NCBI GenBank assembly: GCA_036489025.1
Contig: DASXGN010000046.1
Location: 1 to 64,000, forward strand
Direction of reading: 5' to 3'
DNA from: Dryocola sp036489025
GTDB lineage: Bacteria > Pseudomonadota > Gammaproteobacteria > Enterobacterales > Enterobacteriaceae
Length of the DNA stretch: 64,000 bases
A program made the position numbers and the translations under genes. The notes beneath the pieces were generated by a model that worked only from the letters and a program-made list of their open reading frames with translations, did no database searches and was not told where the DNA came from. Of the stretch, positions 17,978 to 27,995 are shown one piece after another; positions within the stretch are counted from its first letter, which is position 1; every line of letters begins with the position of its first letter.

Positions 17978-18004
17978 GGCCAGGTAATCCTGGCCTCTTT
18001 TTTT
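17978..18004 (+). terminator. Terminator-like hairpin between mnmG and rsmG
   Basis: GGCCAGG (17978-17984) and CCTGGCC (17989-17995) form a 7-bp stem with a TAAT loop, followed by a T-rich run to 18004. It lies inside the 59-bp gap between two genes usually treated as an operon, so it probably attenuates rsmG. Confidence 0.75.
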
Positions 18005-18021
18005 AATGGGTATTGACGACC

Positions 18022-18645
18022 GTGCTGAACAAACTGACTCGCCTGCTGGATAACGCAGGCATTACGCTTCCTGATCATCAAAAACAGCAGCTGGTGGGCT
18101 ACGTTGAGCTGCTCCACAAGTGGAACAAGGCGTACAACCTGACCTCGGTACGTAATCCGGAAGAAATGCTGGTGCGCCATATTCTGGATAGCATCGTGGT
18201 TGAGCCGCATTTGCAGGGAACGCGCTTTATCGATGTTGGCACCGGTCCTGGGCTACCGGGTATTCCGCTGGCGATTGTTCGCCCTGACGCGCACTTTACG
18301 CTGCTCGATAGCCTGGGTAAGCGAGTACGCTTTCTGCGCCAGGTTCAGCATGAACTTGGGCTGGAGAACATCACGCCGGTTCAAAGCCGCGTGGAAGCGT
18401 TCCCTGCAGAACCACCGTTTGACGGCGTTATCAGCCGTGCTTTCGCCTCGCTGACCGACATGGTGAGCTGGTGTCACCATCTTCCGGGCGAGAAGGGCCG
18501 TTTCTACGCGCTGAAAGGCCAGCGTCCTGACGACGAAATCGCTGTGCTGCCAGCCGGGTTCAGCGTGGAAGAAATCGTGCGTTTGCAGGTGCCTGAGCTT
18601 GATGGCGAACGCCATTTGGTGGTTATTAAGCCAAACAAAAATTAA
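18022..18645 (+). CDS. rsmG: 16S rRNA (guanine527-N7)-methyltransferase
   Basis: 207 residues if started at GTG 18022 (MLNKLTRLL), the E. coli length; a TTG nine bases upstream is the only other nearby start. Methylates N7 of G527 in 16S rRNA using SAM; loss gives low-level streptomycin resistance in E. coli. SAM-binding motif FIDVGTGPGLPGIPLAI and SRAFASL are present. Follows mnmG (gidA-gidB order). Confidence 0.95.
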   Translation: MLNKLTRLLDNAGITLPDHQKQQLVGYVELLHKWNKAYNLTSVRNPEEMLVRHILDSIVVEPHLQGTRFIDVGTGPGLPGIPLAIVRPDAHFTLLDSLGKRVRFLRQVQHELGLENITPVQSRVEAFPAEPPFDGVISRAFASLTDMVSWCHHLPGEKGRFYALKGQRPDDEIAVLPAGFSVEEIVRLQVPELDGERHLVVIKPNKN

Positions 18646-19261
18646 TATTTATCAAAAAAAGCTTAGAAAGGAATGTTTCGATGAGGTTAAAAATACGGGC
18701 GGATTTCACGGACACCGTTGGTTACATTTAACGCAGTGGAAACAAAGAATTCTCCGATTATTAACCTTACCGGCGTCGTCCTGGAGAAAAATAGTAAACC
18801 CTGAAAATATAACCCTGCTAAAAATTCATCGCAGAAGCGAGGCGGTGATTTGTTAAAATCTTCACAGGAATGTCAATGAAAGGTTTTTATAGTGTTGCGG
18901 GTTATTTTAAATAGAGTGCGTCTTAATCAGCTTACTAATCAGTCAGATGAGATTAGCACTTTAAGAGACAGCTATTTTGACGATAACGGTAAGATGTTGA
19001 AATTGTGATCTGGTGCACGCTTTGTTGCGCGGTATTTCGGCTTATTTGCACTTTTCACTGAAGCCTGTAGGTTTCTTCAAAAGTTGAAAAATAACCTCGC
19101 GGAAAATTATTTAAACATTTGTTCACCTTTTTGCTACTTATTGTTTGAAATCACGGGGCCGCACCGTATAATTTGCTCGCTTTTTGAGGCTTGACTCTTG
19201 GACTCAAAGACAGTTTTATACGACACGCGACATACCTCTAAGGGAGCAGGAGACGAAGAAT
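18646..19261. other. rsmG-atpI intergenic region
   Basis: 616 bp that hold no convincing gene. AT-rich compared with its flanks. The only distinct element is the atp promoter near its right end. Short open frames exist (16 codons at 18680, 38 codons from GTG 18892) but lack ribosome sites and recognisable products. Confidence 0.6.
19145..19172 (+). promoter_or_regulatory. atp operon promoter
   Basis: TTGAAA (19145-19150), 16-bp spacer, TATAAT (19167-19172). The block TTGAAATCACGGGG followed by GCACCGTATAATTTG is close to the E. coli atpI promoter sequence. Confidence 0.9.
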
Positions 19262-19642
19262 ATGTCAGTGTCGCTCTACGGTGAAAACGTAGCTCGTAAG
19301 CTTCTGTTCATTCAGCTTCTGGCAGTGATAGCAATCGGATTGCTGTTTTGCCTAAAAGACCCCTCGTGGGGCGCTTCTGCCTTCGGTGGAGGTCTGGCAG
19401 CCTGGTTGCCAAACGTGTTTTTTATGATATTTGCCTGGCGTCATCAGGCGCATACACCTTCTAAAGGCCGCGTGGCCTGGACATTCGCTCTTGGCGAAGT
19501 GCTCAAGGTCGTTGCGAGTTTTGTCATTCTGGTGGTGGCGCTGGCGGGCTTTAAGGCGGTAGTTTTGCCGCTGATAGTGACCTGGTTATCGGTGCTGGTT
19601 GTGCAGATACTCGCACCAGCTGTAATTAACAACAAAGGGTAA
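19262..19642 (+). CDS. atpI: F0F1 ATP synthase assembly protein I
   Basis: 126 residues starting at the ATG 19262 behind GGAGCAGGAGA, the same length as E. coli AtpI; upstream in-frame codons reach to 19184 but would overlap the leader. Four predicted membrane helices. Not part of the finished enzyme; proposed to help c-ring assembly. First gene of the atp operon, 8 bp before atpB. Confidence 0.94.
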   Translation: MSVSLYGENVARKLLFIQLLAVIAIGLLFCLKDPSWGASAFGGGLAAWLPNVFFMIFAWRHQAHTPSKGRVAWTFALGEVLKVVASFVILVVALAGFKAVVLPLIVTWLSVLVVQILAPAVINNKG

Positions 19643-19650
19643 GAGGCATC

Positions 19651-20469
<819 letters not shown>

Positions 20470-20517
20470 TTTTACTTACCACTACTGCGTTTTAACTGAA
20501 ACAAACTGGAGACTGTC
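20470..20517 (+). promoter_or_regulatory. atpE translation-enhancer leader
   Basis: The 48-nt gap before atpE carries a U-rich stretch followed by AACTGAAACAAACTGGAGA, as in the well-studied E. coli leader that boosts translation so that about ten c subunits are made per complex. Confidence 0.8.
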
Positions 20518-20757
20518 ATGGAAAACCTGAATATGGATCTGCTGTACATGGCTGCCGCTATTATGATGGGTCTTGCGGCAATCGGTGCTGCGATCGGTAT
20601 CGGCATCCTCGGGGGCAAATTCCTGGAAGGCGCAGCGCGTCAACCGGATCTGATTCCTCTGCTGCGTACTCAGTTCTTTATCGTAATGGGTCTGGTGGAT
20701 GCTATCCCAATGATCGCTGTTGGTCTGGGTCTGTACGTGATGTTCGCCGTCGCGTAG
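20518..20757 (+). CDS. atpE: ATP synthase subunit c (F0)
   Basis: 79 residues, two transmembrane helices joined by the polar loop Arg41-Gln42-Pro43. Asp61 in the second helix is the proton-carrying carboxylate. Glycine-rich helix 1 (AAIGAAIGIGILGGK) packs the c-ring. No sodium-binding pattern is seen, so a proton enzyme. Confidence 0.98.
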   Translation: MENLNMDLLYMAAAIMMGLAAIGAAIGIGILGGKFLEGAARQPDLIPLLRTQFFIVMGLVDAIPMIAVGLGLYVMFAVA

Positions 20758-20818
20758 TGAGCGTTGCTTAAGATACCAAGCAATATCAGAACGTTAACTA
20801 ACAAAGAGGCATTGTGCT

Positions 20819-21289
20819 GTGAATCTTAACGCAACAATCCTCGGCCAGGCCATCGCGTTTGTCCTGTTTGTTCTGTTCTGCATGAAGTATGTATGGCCGC
20901 CGTTAATGGCAGCCATCGAGAAACGTCAAAAAGAAATTGCTGACGGCCTCGCTTCCGCAGAACGTGCTCATAAGGACCTTGACCTTGCACAGGCCAACGC
21001 GACCGACCAGCTGAAAAAAGCCAAAGCAGAAGCTCAGGTGATTATCGAGCAGGCGAACAAACGCCGTGCCCAAATCGTTGAAGAAGCTAAAACTGAGGCA
21101 GAGCAGGAACGCAACAAAATCGTCGCACAGGCCCAGGCAGAAATCGACGCAGAGCGTAAACGCGCTCGCGAAGAGCTGCGTAAGCAGGTCGCTCTGCTGG
21201 CAATCGCCGGTGCCGAGAAGATCATTGAACGTTCCGTGGATGAAGCTGCTAACAGCGACATCGTTGATAAACTGGTCGCTGAACTGTAA
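20819..21289 (+). CDS. atpF: ATP synthase subunit b (F0)
   Basis: 156 residues, starting with GTG at 20819 as in E. coli, after AAAGAGGC. One N-terminal membrane helix (5-25), then a long charged right-handed coiled coil, forming the peripheral stalk dimer that holds alpha3beta3 through delta. Confidence 0.97.
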   Translation: MNLNATILGQAIAFVLFVLFCMKYVWPPLMAAIEKRQKEIADGLASAERAHKDLDLAQANATDQLKKAKAEAQVIIEQANKRRAQIVEEAKTEAEQERNKIVAQAQAEIDAERKRAREELRKQVALLAIAGAEKIIERSVDEAANSDIVDKLVAEL

Positions 21290-21303
21290 GGAGGGAGGGG
21301 CTG

Positions 21304-21837
21304 ATGTCTGAATTTGTTACTGTAGCTCGCCCCTACGCCAAAGCAGCTTTTGACTTTGCCGTTGAACACCAAAGCATTGATGGCTGGCAGCATATGCTGG
21401 CTTTCGCCGCCGAGGTGTCTGAAAACGAACAAGTAGCAGAGCTTCTTTCCGGTGCTTTAGCGCCTGAGACGCTCTCTGAATCGTTTATCGCTATCTGTGG
21501 TGACCAACTCGATGCCAGCGGCCAGAACCTGATTAGGGTAATGGCTGAAAACGGGCGTCTGAAGGTTCTTCCTGATGTTCTTGAGCAATTCATCCAACTG
21601 CGCGCAGCCCAGGAGGCTACGGTTGAAGTCGAAGTGACTTCTGCCAGCGAGTTGAGTGAAGCCCAGCTTTCGAAAATCAGCGCCGCGATGGAAAAACGTC
21701 TGTCACGCAAAGTTAAGCTGAATTGCAAAATTGACAAGTCTGTTATGGCGGGTGTCGTCATCCGCGCAGGTGATATGGTTATTGATGGCAGCGTACGCGG
21801 CCGTCTTGATCGCCTGACAGACGTCTTGCAGTCTTAA
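21304..21837 (+). CDS. atpH: ATP synthase subunit delta (F1)
   Basis: 177 residues as in E. coli. N-terminal helical domain (EFVTVARPYAKAAFDFAVE) binds the top of alpha; the C-terminal part binds the b dimer. Ribosome site GGAGGGAGGGG precedes the ATG at 21304 and is unusually strong. Confidence 0.97.
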   Translation: MSEFVTVARPYAKAAFDFAVEHQSIDGWQHMLAFAAEVSENEQVAELLSGALAPETLSESFIAICGDQLDASGQNLIRVMAENGRLKVLPDVLEQFIQLRAAQEATVEVEVTSASELSEAQLSKISAAMEKRLSRKVKLNCKIDKSVMAGVVIRAGDMVIDGSVRGRLDRLTDVLQS

Positions 21838-21849
21838 GGGGACTGGAGC

Positions 21850-23391
21850 ATGCAACTGAATTCCACCGAAATCAGCGAACTGATCAAGCAGCGCATTGCT
21901 CAGTTCAATGTAGTGAGCGAAGCTCACAACGAAGGTACTATTGTTTCCGTAAGTGACGGTATCATCCGCGTACACGGCCTGGCCGATGTCATGCAGGGTG
22001 AAATGATTTCCCTGCCGGGTAACCGTTACGCCATTGCACTGAACCTCGAGCGCGACTCTGTAGGTGCGGTAGTAATGGGTCCGTACGCTGACCTTGCCGA
22101 AGGCATGAAAGTTAAGTGTACTGGCCGTATTCTTGAAGTTCCTGTCGGTCGTGGCCTGTTAGGCCGCGTGGTGAACACCCTGGGTGCACCCATCGACGGT
22201 AAAGGTCCGCTAGAGCACGACGGCTTCTCCGCCGTTGAAGCGATTGCACCGGGCGTAATCGAGCGTCAATCCGTAGACCAGCCTGTACAGACTGGCTATA
22301 AGTCCGTTGATGCCATGATTCCAATCGGCCGTGGTCAGCGTGAGCTGGTCATCGGTGACCGTCAGACCGGTAAAACGGCGCTGGCGATCGATGCCATCAT
22401 CAACCAGCGTGATTCCGGCATCAAATGTATCTATGTGGCAATCGGCCAGAAAGCGTCAACCATCGCTAACGTGGTTCGCAAACTGGAAGAGCACGGCGCA
22501 CTGGCTAACACCATCGTGGTGGTGGCGACTGCTTCTGAATCCGCTGCACTGCAGTACCTGGCGCCATACGCCGGTTGCGCAATGGGCGAATACTTCCGTG
22601 ACCGCGGTGAAGATGCACTGATCGTATACGATGACCTGTCCAAACAGGCCGTTGCATACCGCCAGATCTCCCTGCTGCTTCGTCGTCCACCGGGTCGTGA
22701 AGCTTTCCCTGGCGACGTATTCTACCTCCACTCTCGTCTGCTGGAGCGTGCTGCGCGTGTTAACGCCGAATACGTTGAAGCCTTCACTAAAGGTGAAGTG
22801 AAAGGGAAAACCGGTTCTTTGACCGCGCTGCCGATTATCGAAACGCAAGCTGGTGACGTTTCCGCGTTCGTTCCGACCAACGTAATTTCCATTACCGATG
22901 GTCAGATCTTCCTGGAATCCAACCTGTTTAACGCCGGTATTCGTCCTGCGGTTAACCCGGGTATCTCCGTATCCCGTGTTGGTGGTGCTGCTCAGACCAA
23001 GATCATGAAAAAACTGTCCGGTGGTATTCGTACCGCTCTGGCACAGTATCGTGAACTTGCTGCGTTCTCTCAGTTTGCCTCTGACCTCGACGATGCAACC
23101 CGTAAGCAGTTGAACCACGGTCAGAAAGTGACCGAGCTTCTGAAACAGAAACAGTATGCGCCAATGTCCGTTGCGCAGCAGTCTCTGGTTCTGTTCGCTG
23201 CTGAACGCGGTTACCTCGAAGATGTGGAACTGGCTAAAATCGGTAGCTTTGAAGCCGCTCTGATGGCTTACGTTGACCGTGACCATGCTCCGCTGATGCA
23301 AGAAATTAACCAATCTGGTGGCTATAACGACGAAATCGAAGGCAAGCTGAAAGGCATCCTCGATTCCTTCAAAGCAACTCAGTCCTGGTAA
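21850..23391 (+). CDS. atpA: ATP synthase subunit alpha (F1)
   Basis: 513 residues. Non-catalytic nucleotide-binding subunit; Walker A GDRQTGKTA at 169-177, and the alpha Arg finger in the NPGISVSRVGGAAQ segment near 375. Order and spacing (12 bp after atpH) are canonical. Confidence 0.98.
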   Translation: MQLNSTEISELIKQRIAQFNVVSEAHNEGTIVSVSDGIIRVHGLADVMQGEMISLPGNRYAIALNLERDSVGAVVMGPYADLAEGMKVKCTGRILEVPVGRGLLGRVVNTLGAPIDGKGPLEHDGFSAVEAIAPGVIERQSVDQPVQTGYKSVDAMIPIGRGQRELVIGDRQTGKTALAIDAIINQRDSGIKCIYVAIGQKASTIANVVRKLEEHGALANTIVVVATASESAALQYLAPYAGCAMGEYFRDRGEDALIVYDDLSKQAVAYRQISLLLRRPPGREAFPGDVFYLHSRLLERAARVNAEYVEAFTKGEVKGKTGSLTALPIIETQAGDVSAFVPTNVISITDGQIFLESNLFNAGIRPAVNPGISVSRVGGAAQTKIMKKLSGGIRTALAQYRELAAFSQFASDLDDATRKQLNHGQKVTELLKQKQYAPMSVAQQSLVLFAAERGYLEDVELAKIGSFEAALMAYVDRDHAPLMQEINQSGGYNDEIEGKLKGILDSFKATQSW

Positions 23392-23441
23392 AGTCTGGCG
23401 GCTTGTCTTAGGGCAAGCCGCAAGGCATTGAGGAGAAGCTC

Positions 23442-24305
23442 ATGGCCGGCGCAAAAGAGATACGTAGTAAGATCGCAAGCGTCCAGAACACGCAGAAGAT
23501 CACCAAAGCAATGGAAATGGTTGCCGCGTCCAAAATGCGTAAATCGCAGGAACGCATGGCAGCCAGCCGTCCTTACGCAGACACCATGCGTAAAGTGATT
23601 GGCCACCTTGCTTTGGGTAATCTTGAATACAAGCACCCATACCTGGATGAACGCGAAGTTAAACGCGTGGGCTACCTGGTGGTGTCCACTGACCGTGGTC
23701 TGTGCGGTGGCTTGAACATTAACCTGTTCAAAAAGCTGCTGGCTGACATGAAAGGATGGTCTGATAAAGGCGTTCAGAGCGAAATCGCGATGATCGGCTC
23801 CAAAGGCGTCTCTTTCTTCAACTCCGTGGGCGGCAATGTTGTTGCTCAGGTGACCGGTATGGGCGATAACCCTTCCCTGTCCGAGTTGATTGGCCCGGTA
23901 AAAGTGATGTTGCAGGCCTACGATGAAGGCCGTCTGGACAAGCTGTACGTTGTCAGCAACAAATTTATAAACACTATGTCTCAGGTTCCTACAATCACCC
24001 AACTGCTGCCGTTACCGCCAGCAGACGACGGCGAATTGAAAAAGAAATCCTGGGATTATCTGTATGAACCTGATCCTAAAGCGCTGCTGGATACCCTGCT
24101 GCGTCGTTATGTGGAATCTCAGGTTTATCAGGGCGTCGTAGAAAACCTGGCCAGCGAGCAGGCCGCACGAATGGTGGCGATGAAAGCCGCTACCGACAAT
24201 GGCGGCAGCCTGATTAAAGAGCTGCAGTTGGTATACAACAAAGCTCGTCAGGCCAGCATTACTCAGGAACTCACCGAAATCGTCGGTGGCGCGTCCGCGG
24301 TATAA
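23442..24305 (+). CDS. atpG: ATP synthase subunit gamma (F1)
   Basis: 287 residues. Central rotor shaft: N-terminal AKEIRSKIASVQNTQKITKAMEMVAASKM and C-terminal MKAATDNGGSLIKELQLVYNKARQASITQELTEIV helices form the coiled coil inside alpha3beta3. Confidence 0.98.
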   Translation: MAGAKEIRSKIASVQNTQKITKAMEMVAASKMRKSQERMAASRPYADTMRKVIGHLALGNLEYKHPYLDEREVKRVGYLVVSTDRGLCGGLNINLFKKLLADMKGWSDKGVQSEIAMIGSKGVSFFNSVGGNVVAQVTGMGDNPSLSELIGPVKVMLQAYDEGRLDKLYVVSNKFINTMSQVPTITQLLPLPPADDGELKKKSWDYLYEPDPKALLDTLLRRYVESQVYQGVVENLASEQAARMVAMKAATDNGGSLIKELQLVYNKARQASITQELTEIVGGASAV

Positions 24306-24339
24306 CCAGGTTTACGAATTACGTAGAGGATTCAACAAG

Positions 24340-25722
24340 ATGGCTACTGGAAAGATTATCCAGGTAATCGGCGCCGTGGTGGACGTCGAGTTCCCTCAGG
24401 ATGCCGTACCAAAAGTGTACGACGCCCTCGAGGTTACAAACGGTAATGACCGTCTGGTGCTGGAAGTTCAGCAACAGCTCGGTGGTGGCGTGGTTCGTAC
24501 CATCGCCATGGGTTCTTCTGACGGTCTGCGTCGCGGTCTGGAAGTTGCCAACCTCGAGCACCCAATTGAAGTGCCGGTAGGTAAAGCAACGCTGGGCCGT
24601 ATCATGAACGTCCTGGGCGAGCCTATCGACATGAAAGGCGACATCGGTGAAGAAGAGCGTTGGGCTATTCACCGTGCAGCACCAAGCTACGAAGAACTCT
24701 CCAGCTCTCAAGACCTGCTGGAAACCGGTATCAAAGTAATGGACCTGATTTGCCCGTTCGCTAAGGGCGGTAAAGTTGGTCTGTTCGGTGGTGCGGGCGT
24801 AGGCAAAACCGTAAACATGATGGAGCTGATCCGTAACATCGCGATCGAGCACTCCGGTTACTCCGTGTTTGCAGGCGTGGGTGAACGTACTCGTGAGGGT
24901 AACGACTTCTACCACGAAATGACCGATTCCAACGTTCTGGACAAAGTATCACTGGTTTATGGCCAGATGAACGAGCCACCAGGTAACCGTCTGCGCGTTG
25001 CGCTGACCGGTCTGACCATGGCTGAGAAGTTCCGTGACGAAGGTCGTGACGTTCTGCTGTTCGTCGATAACATTTACCGTTATACCCTGGCCGGTACAGA
25101 AGTTTCTGCACTGCTGGGTCGTATGCCATCTGCGGTAGGTTATCAGCCAACTCTGGCAGAAGAGATGGGCGTTTTGCAGGAGCGTATTACCTCCACCAAA
25201 ACCGGCTCTATCACTTCTGTTCAGGCGGTATACGTACCTGCGGATGACTTGACTGACCCATCACCAGCAACCACCTTTGCGCACCTTGATGCAACCGTGG
25301 TACTGAGCCGTAACATCGCGTCTCTGGGTATCTATCCTGCGGTAGATCCACTGGATTCCACCAGCCGTCAGTTAGATCCGCTGGTTGTTGGTCAGGAACA
25401 CTACGACACCGCGCGTGGCGTGCAGTCTATTCTGCAACGTTACCAGGAACTGAAAGACATCATCGCCATCCTTGGTATGGATGAGCTTTCAGAAGAAGAT
25501 AAACTGGTTGTAGCACGTGCGCGTAAGATCCAGCGCTTCCTGTCTCAGCCATTCTTCGTAGCGGAAGTCTTTACCGGTTCTCCAGGCAAGTTCGTCTCGC
25601 TGAAAGATACTATCCGTGGCTTTAAAGGCATCATGGACGGCGAGTATGACCATCTGCCAGAGCAGGCGTTCTACATGGTTGGTACTATCGACGAAGCCGT
25701 TGAGAAAGCTAAAAAACTTTAA
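24340..25722 (+). CDS. atpD: ATP synthase subunit beta (F1)
   Basis: 460 residues starting at ATG 24340 (MATGKIIQVIGAVVDVEF), 34 bp after atpG; an upstream in-frame extension to 24286 overlaps atpG and is not conserved. Catalytic subunit: Walker A GGAGVGKT at 149-156, catalytic Glu in GVGERTREGND, and the DELSEED lever appears as MDELSEEDK. Confidence 0.98.
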   Translation: MATGKIIQVIGAVVDVEFPQDAVPKVYDALEVTNGNDRLVLEVQQQLGGGVVRTIAMGSSDGLRRGLEVANLEHPIEVPVGKATLGRIMNVLGEPIDMKGDIGEEERWAIHRAAPSYEELSSSQDLLETGIKVMDLICPFAKGGKVGLFGGAGVGKTVNMMELIRNIAIEHSGYSVFAGVGERTREGNDFYHEMTDSNVLDKVSLVYGQMNEPPGNRLRVALTGLTMAEKFRDEGRDVLLFVDNIYRYTLAGTEVSALLGRMPSAVGYQPTLAEEMGVLQERITSTKTGSITSVQAVYVPADDLTDPSPATTFAHLDATVVLSRNIASLGIYPAVDPLDSTSRQLDPLVVGQEHYDTARGVQSILQRYQELKDIIAILGMDELSEEDKLVVARARKIQRFLSQPFFVAEVFTGSPGKFVSLKDTIRGFKGIMDGEYDHLPEQAFYMVGTIDEAVEKAKKL

Positions 25723-25742
25723 CGCCTTAATCGGAGGGTGAC

Positions 25743-26162
25743 ATGGCAATGACATATCACCTGGACGTCGTCAGCGCGGAGAGCCAAATGTTCTCCGGTC
25801 TGGTCGAGAAGATCCAGGTAACGGGTAGCGAAGGTGAGCTGGGTATTTATCCTGGCCACGCCCCGCTGCTCACCGCCATTAAGCCTGGTATGATCCGCAT
25901 CGTGAAACAGCACGGACAAGAAGAGTATATCTACCTGTCCGGTGGCGTGTTGGAAGTGCAGCCTGGCACGGTTACCGTGCTGGCTGATACCGCAATTCGC
26001 GGCCAGGATCTCGACGAAGCGCGAGCCCTGGAAGCGAAACGTAAAGCGGAAGAGCACATCCACAGCTCCCACGGTGATGTGGACTACGCTCAGGCTTCTG
26101 CTGAACTGGCGAAAGCGATCGCGAAACTGCGCGTTATCGAGTTGACCAGAAAAGCGATGTAA
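25743..26162 (+). CDS. atpC: ATP synthase subunit epsilon (F1)
   Basis: 139 residues. N-terminal beta sandwich and C-terminal two-helix arm that can inhibit ATP hydrolysis. Follows atpD by 20 bp with GGAGGGTGAC as ribosome site, and ends the operon just before a strong terminator. Confidence 0.97.
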   Translation: MAMTYHLDVVSAESQMFSGLVEKIQVTGSEGELGIYPGHAPLLTAIKPGMIRIVKQHGQEEYIYLSGGVLEVQPGTVTVLADTAIRGQDLDEARALEAKRKAEEHIHSSHGDVDYAQASAELAKAIAKLRVIELTRKAM

Positions 26163-26180
26163 CTACCTGCTTGAAAAGAC

Positions 26181-26215
26181 AAATGCCAGTGAGTTTTCTC
26201 ACTGGCATTTTTTTT
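26181..26215 (+). terminator. Intrinsic terminator of the atp operon
   Basis: A 13-bp stem (AAATGCCAGTGAG with CTCACTGGCATTT) around a TTTT loop, followed by a T-run. Confidence 0.93.
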
Positions 26216-26340
26216 GCCTCTTATTCGGGCTTTATTCCTGGGTGAAAAGAAGCCTAAATCCAAAGAGATGACGCGTTTTCGGTCGATTGGATGTACATAT
26301 TTGCCCCAAATCCGCCTAAACTTGGGCGCTATGAAAATAG

Positions 26341-26414
26341 AAAACACGTGCTGGCGAGTGAAAATCCGCCATCGTGTTTTTTGCTGCAAAATATGTAGAA
26401 TTTTCAACGTGAAA
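26341..26414 (+). promoter_or_regulatory. Structured glmU upstream region
   Basis: Nested inverted repeats: outer arms AAAACACG (26341-26348) and CGTGTTTT (26373-26380) enclose GGCG and CGCC, followed by more T residues, so it could be a second terminator or an operator pair. Downstream TTTCAACGTGAAA (26402-26414) is a short palindrome in the place where E. coli glmU has NagC operators; I cannot confirm it as a NagC site. Confidence 0.35.
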
Positions 26415-26452
26415 TCGTTTTACTTCTCTCTCAAATTAAAGTCAGGACGCGT

Positions 26453-27823
26453 ATGTCAAACAGTGCGATGAGCGTGGTTATCCTTGCCGCAGGTAAAGGA
26501 ACCCGCATGTATTCCGATCTGCCAAAGGTATTGCATACCCTCGCAGGCAAACCCATGGTGCAGCACGTTATTGATGCGGCTAATCATTTAGGCGCTAAAC
26601 GCGTGCATCTGGTTTACGGTCACGGTGGCGATCTGCTTAAAAAGACGCTGAGCGATGACGCCCTGAACTGGGTGCTACAGGCTGAACAGCTGGGCACCGG
26701 TCACGCCATGCAGCAGGCCGCACCTTACTTTGCCGACGATGAAGACATTCTGATGCTCTACGGCGACGTGCCGCTAATCTCCGTCGAAACGCTGACGCGC
26801 CTGAGCGAAGCTAAGCCTCAGGGCGGCATTGGCCTGCTGACGGTTAAGCTTGACGATCCTACCGGCTATGGCCGTATCGCGCGTGAAAACGGCAAAGTTG
26901 TCGGTATTGTTGAACACAAAGATGCCAGCGATGAACAGCGTAAAATCAATGAGATCAACACCGGCATTCTGATCGCCAACGGCGCGGACCTGAAGCGCTG
27001 GCTGGGCAAGCTGGATAACAACAACGCCCAGGGGGAGTTCTACATCACCGATATCATCGCTCTGGCGCATCAGGAAGGGCGTGACATCACCGCCGTGCAT
27101 CCTGACAGGCTGAGCGAGGTGGAAGGCGTGAACAACCGCCTGCAGCTTTCTCGCCTCGAACGCGTTTACCAGACCGAGCAGGCAGACAAACTGCTGCTGG
27201 CTGGCGTTATGCTCCGCGATCCGGAGCGTTTCGACCTGCGCGGCGAGCTGAGCCACGGGCGCGATGTAGAAATCGATACTAATGTGATTATTGAAGGCCA
27301 CGTCACGCTGGGCCATCGCGTCAAAATTGGCAGCGGCTGCGTGCTTAAAAACTGTGTAATCGGCGACGATTGCGAAATTAGCCCTTATTCCGTCGTGGAA
27401 GACTCAACGCTTGCGGCCGCCTGCACCATTGGGCCATTCGCTCGCCTGCGTCCAGGCGCAGAGCTTGCCGAAGGTGCGCACGTGGGCAACTTCGTTGAAA
27501 TGAAAAAGGCGCGTCTGGGTAAAGGCTCGAAAGCGGGCCATCTGAGCTATCTTGGCGACGCGGAAATTGGCGACAACGTGAATATCGGCGCGGGCACCAT
27601 CACCTGCAACTACGACGGCGCGAACAAACACAAAACCATTATTGGTGACGACGTGTTTGTTGGTTCCGACACGCAGCTGGTGGCTCCGGTCACCGTGGCG
27701 AAAGGTGTCACCATCGGCGCGGGGACGACGGTAACGCGTGACGTTGCCGAAAACGAGCTGGTAATCAGCCGCGTCAAACAGACCCATATTCAGGGCTGGC
27801 AGCGTCCGGTGAAGAAAAAGTAA
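26453..27823 (+). CDS. glmU: Bifunctional UDP-GlcNAc pyrophosphorylase / GlcN-1-P acetyltransferase
   Basis: 456 residues as in E. coli. N-terminal Rossmann uridyltransferase with LAAGKGTRMYSDLPK at about 11-25; C-terminal left-handed beta helix (hexapeptide repeats such as IGDDCEISPYSVVED, IGDNVNIGAGTITCN) is the acetyltransferase. Makes UDP-GlcNAc for peptidoglycan and LPS. Co-transcribed with glmS in E. coli, where RNase E cuts the message near the glmU stop. Confidence 0.97.
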   Translation: MSNSAMSVVILAAGKGTRMYSDLPKVLHTLAGKPMVQHVIDAANHLGAKRVHLVYGHGGDLLKKTLSDDALNWVLQAEQLGTGHAMQQAAPYFADDEDILMLYGDVPLISVETLTRLSEAKPQGGIGLLTVKLDDPTGYGRIARENGKVVGIVEHKDASDEQRKINEINTGILIANGADLKRWLGKLDNNNAQGEFYITDIIALAHQEGRDITAVHPDRLSEVEGVNNRLQLSRLERVYQTEQADKLLLAGVMLRDPERFDLRGELSHGRDVEIDTNVIIEGHVTLGHRVKIGSGCVLKNCVIGDDCEISPYSVVEDSTLAAACTIGPFARLRPGAELAEGAHVGNFVEMKKARLGKGSKAGHLSYLGDAEIGDNVNIGAGTITCNYDGANKHKTIIGDDVFVGSDTQLVAPVTVAKGVTIGAGTTVTRDVAENELVISRVKQTHIQGWQRPVKKK

Positions 27824-27972
27824 TTTCGATTTCCCTCTCTCTTTAGGGAGAGGACTGGGTGAAGGTCATTCTCGAAAATGACCCGCCCAAATGCAGCACC
27901 AAAACTATAACCCCACTCTCTACAAGGCTCGGGGCCCCGGATAACCGGGAAATACAGGTCAGCGACAACACG

Positions 27973-27995
27973 TGGCATGAATGCCATTATCAGGA
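27973..27995 (+). promoter_or_regulatory. glmS leader hairpin next to the ribosome site
   Basis: TGGCAT (27973-27978) and ATGCCA (27981-27986) form a stem ending 5 nt before the AGGA at 27992-27995. In E. coli the sRNA GlmZ activates glmS by opening a leader structure that hides the ribosome site. Other stems upstream (GTCATT with AATGAC at 27865-27882; CCCGG with CCGGG near 27935-27950) make the 182-nt glmU-glmS gap strongly structured. Confidence 0.55.

Noticed and set aside
18599..18856. 85-residue open frame overlapping the end of rsmG
   Set aside because: Starts inside rsmG in another frame, has no family resemblance and no ribosome site.
18892..19008. 38-codon open frame starting with GTG in the rsmG-atpI gap
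   Set aside because: No ribosome site upstream, no recognisable motif, and it lies in AT-rich intergenic DNA. Recorded as possible but unsupported.
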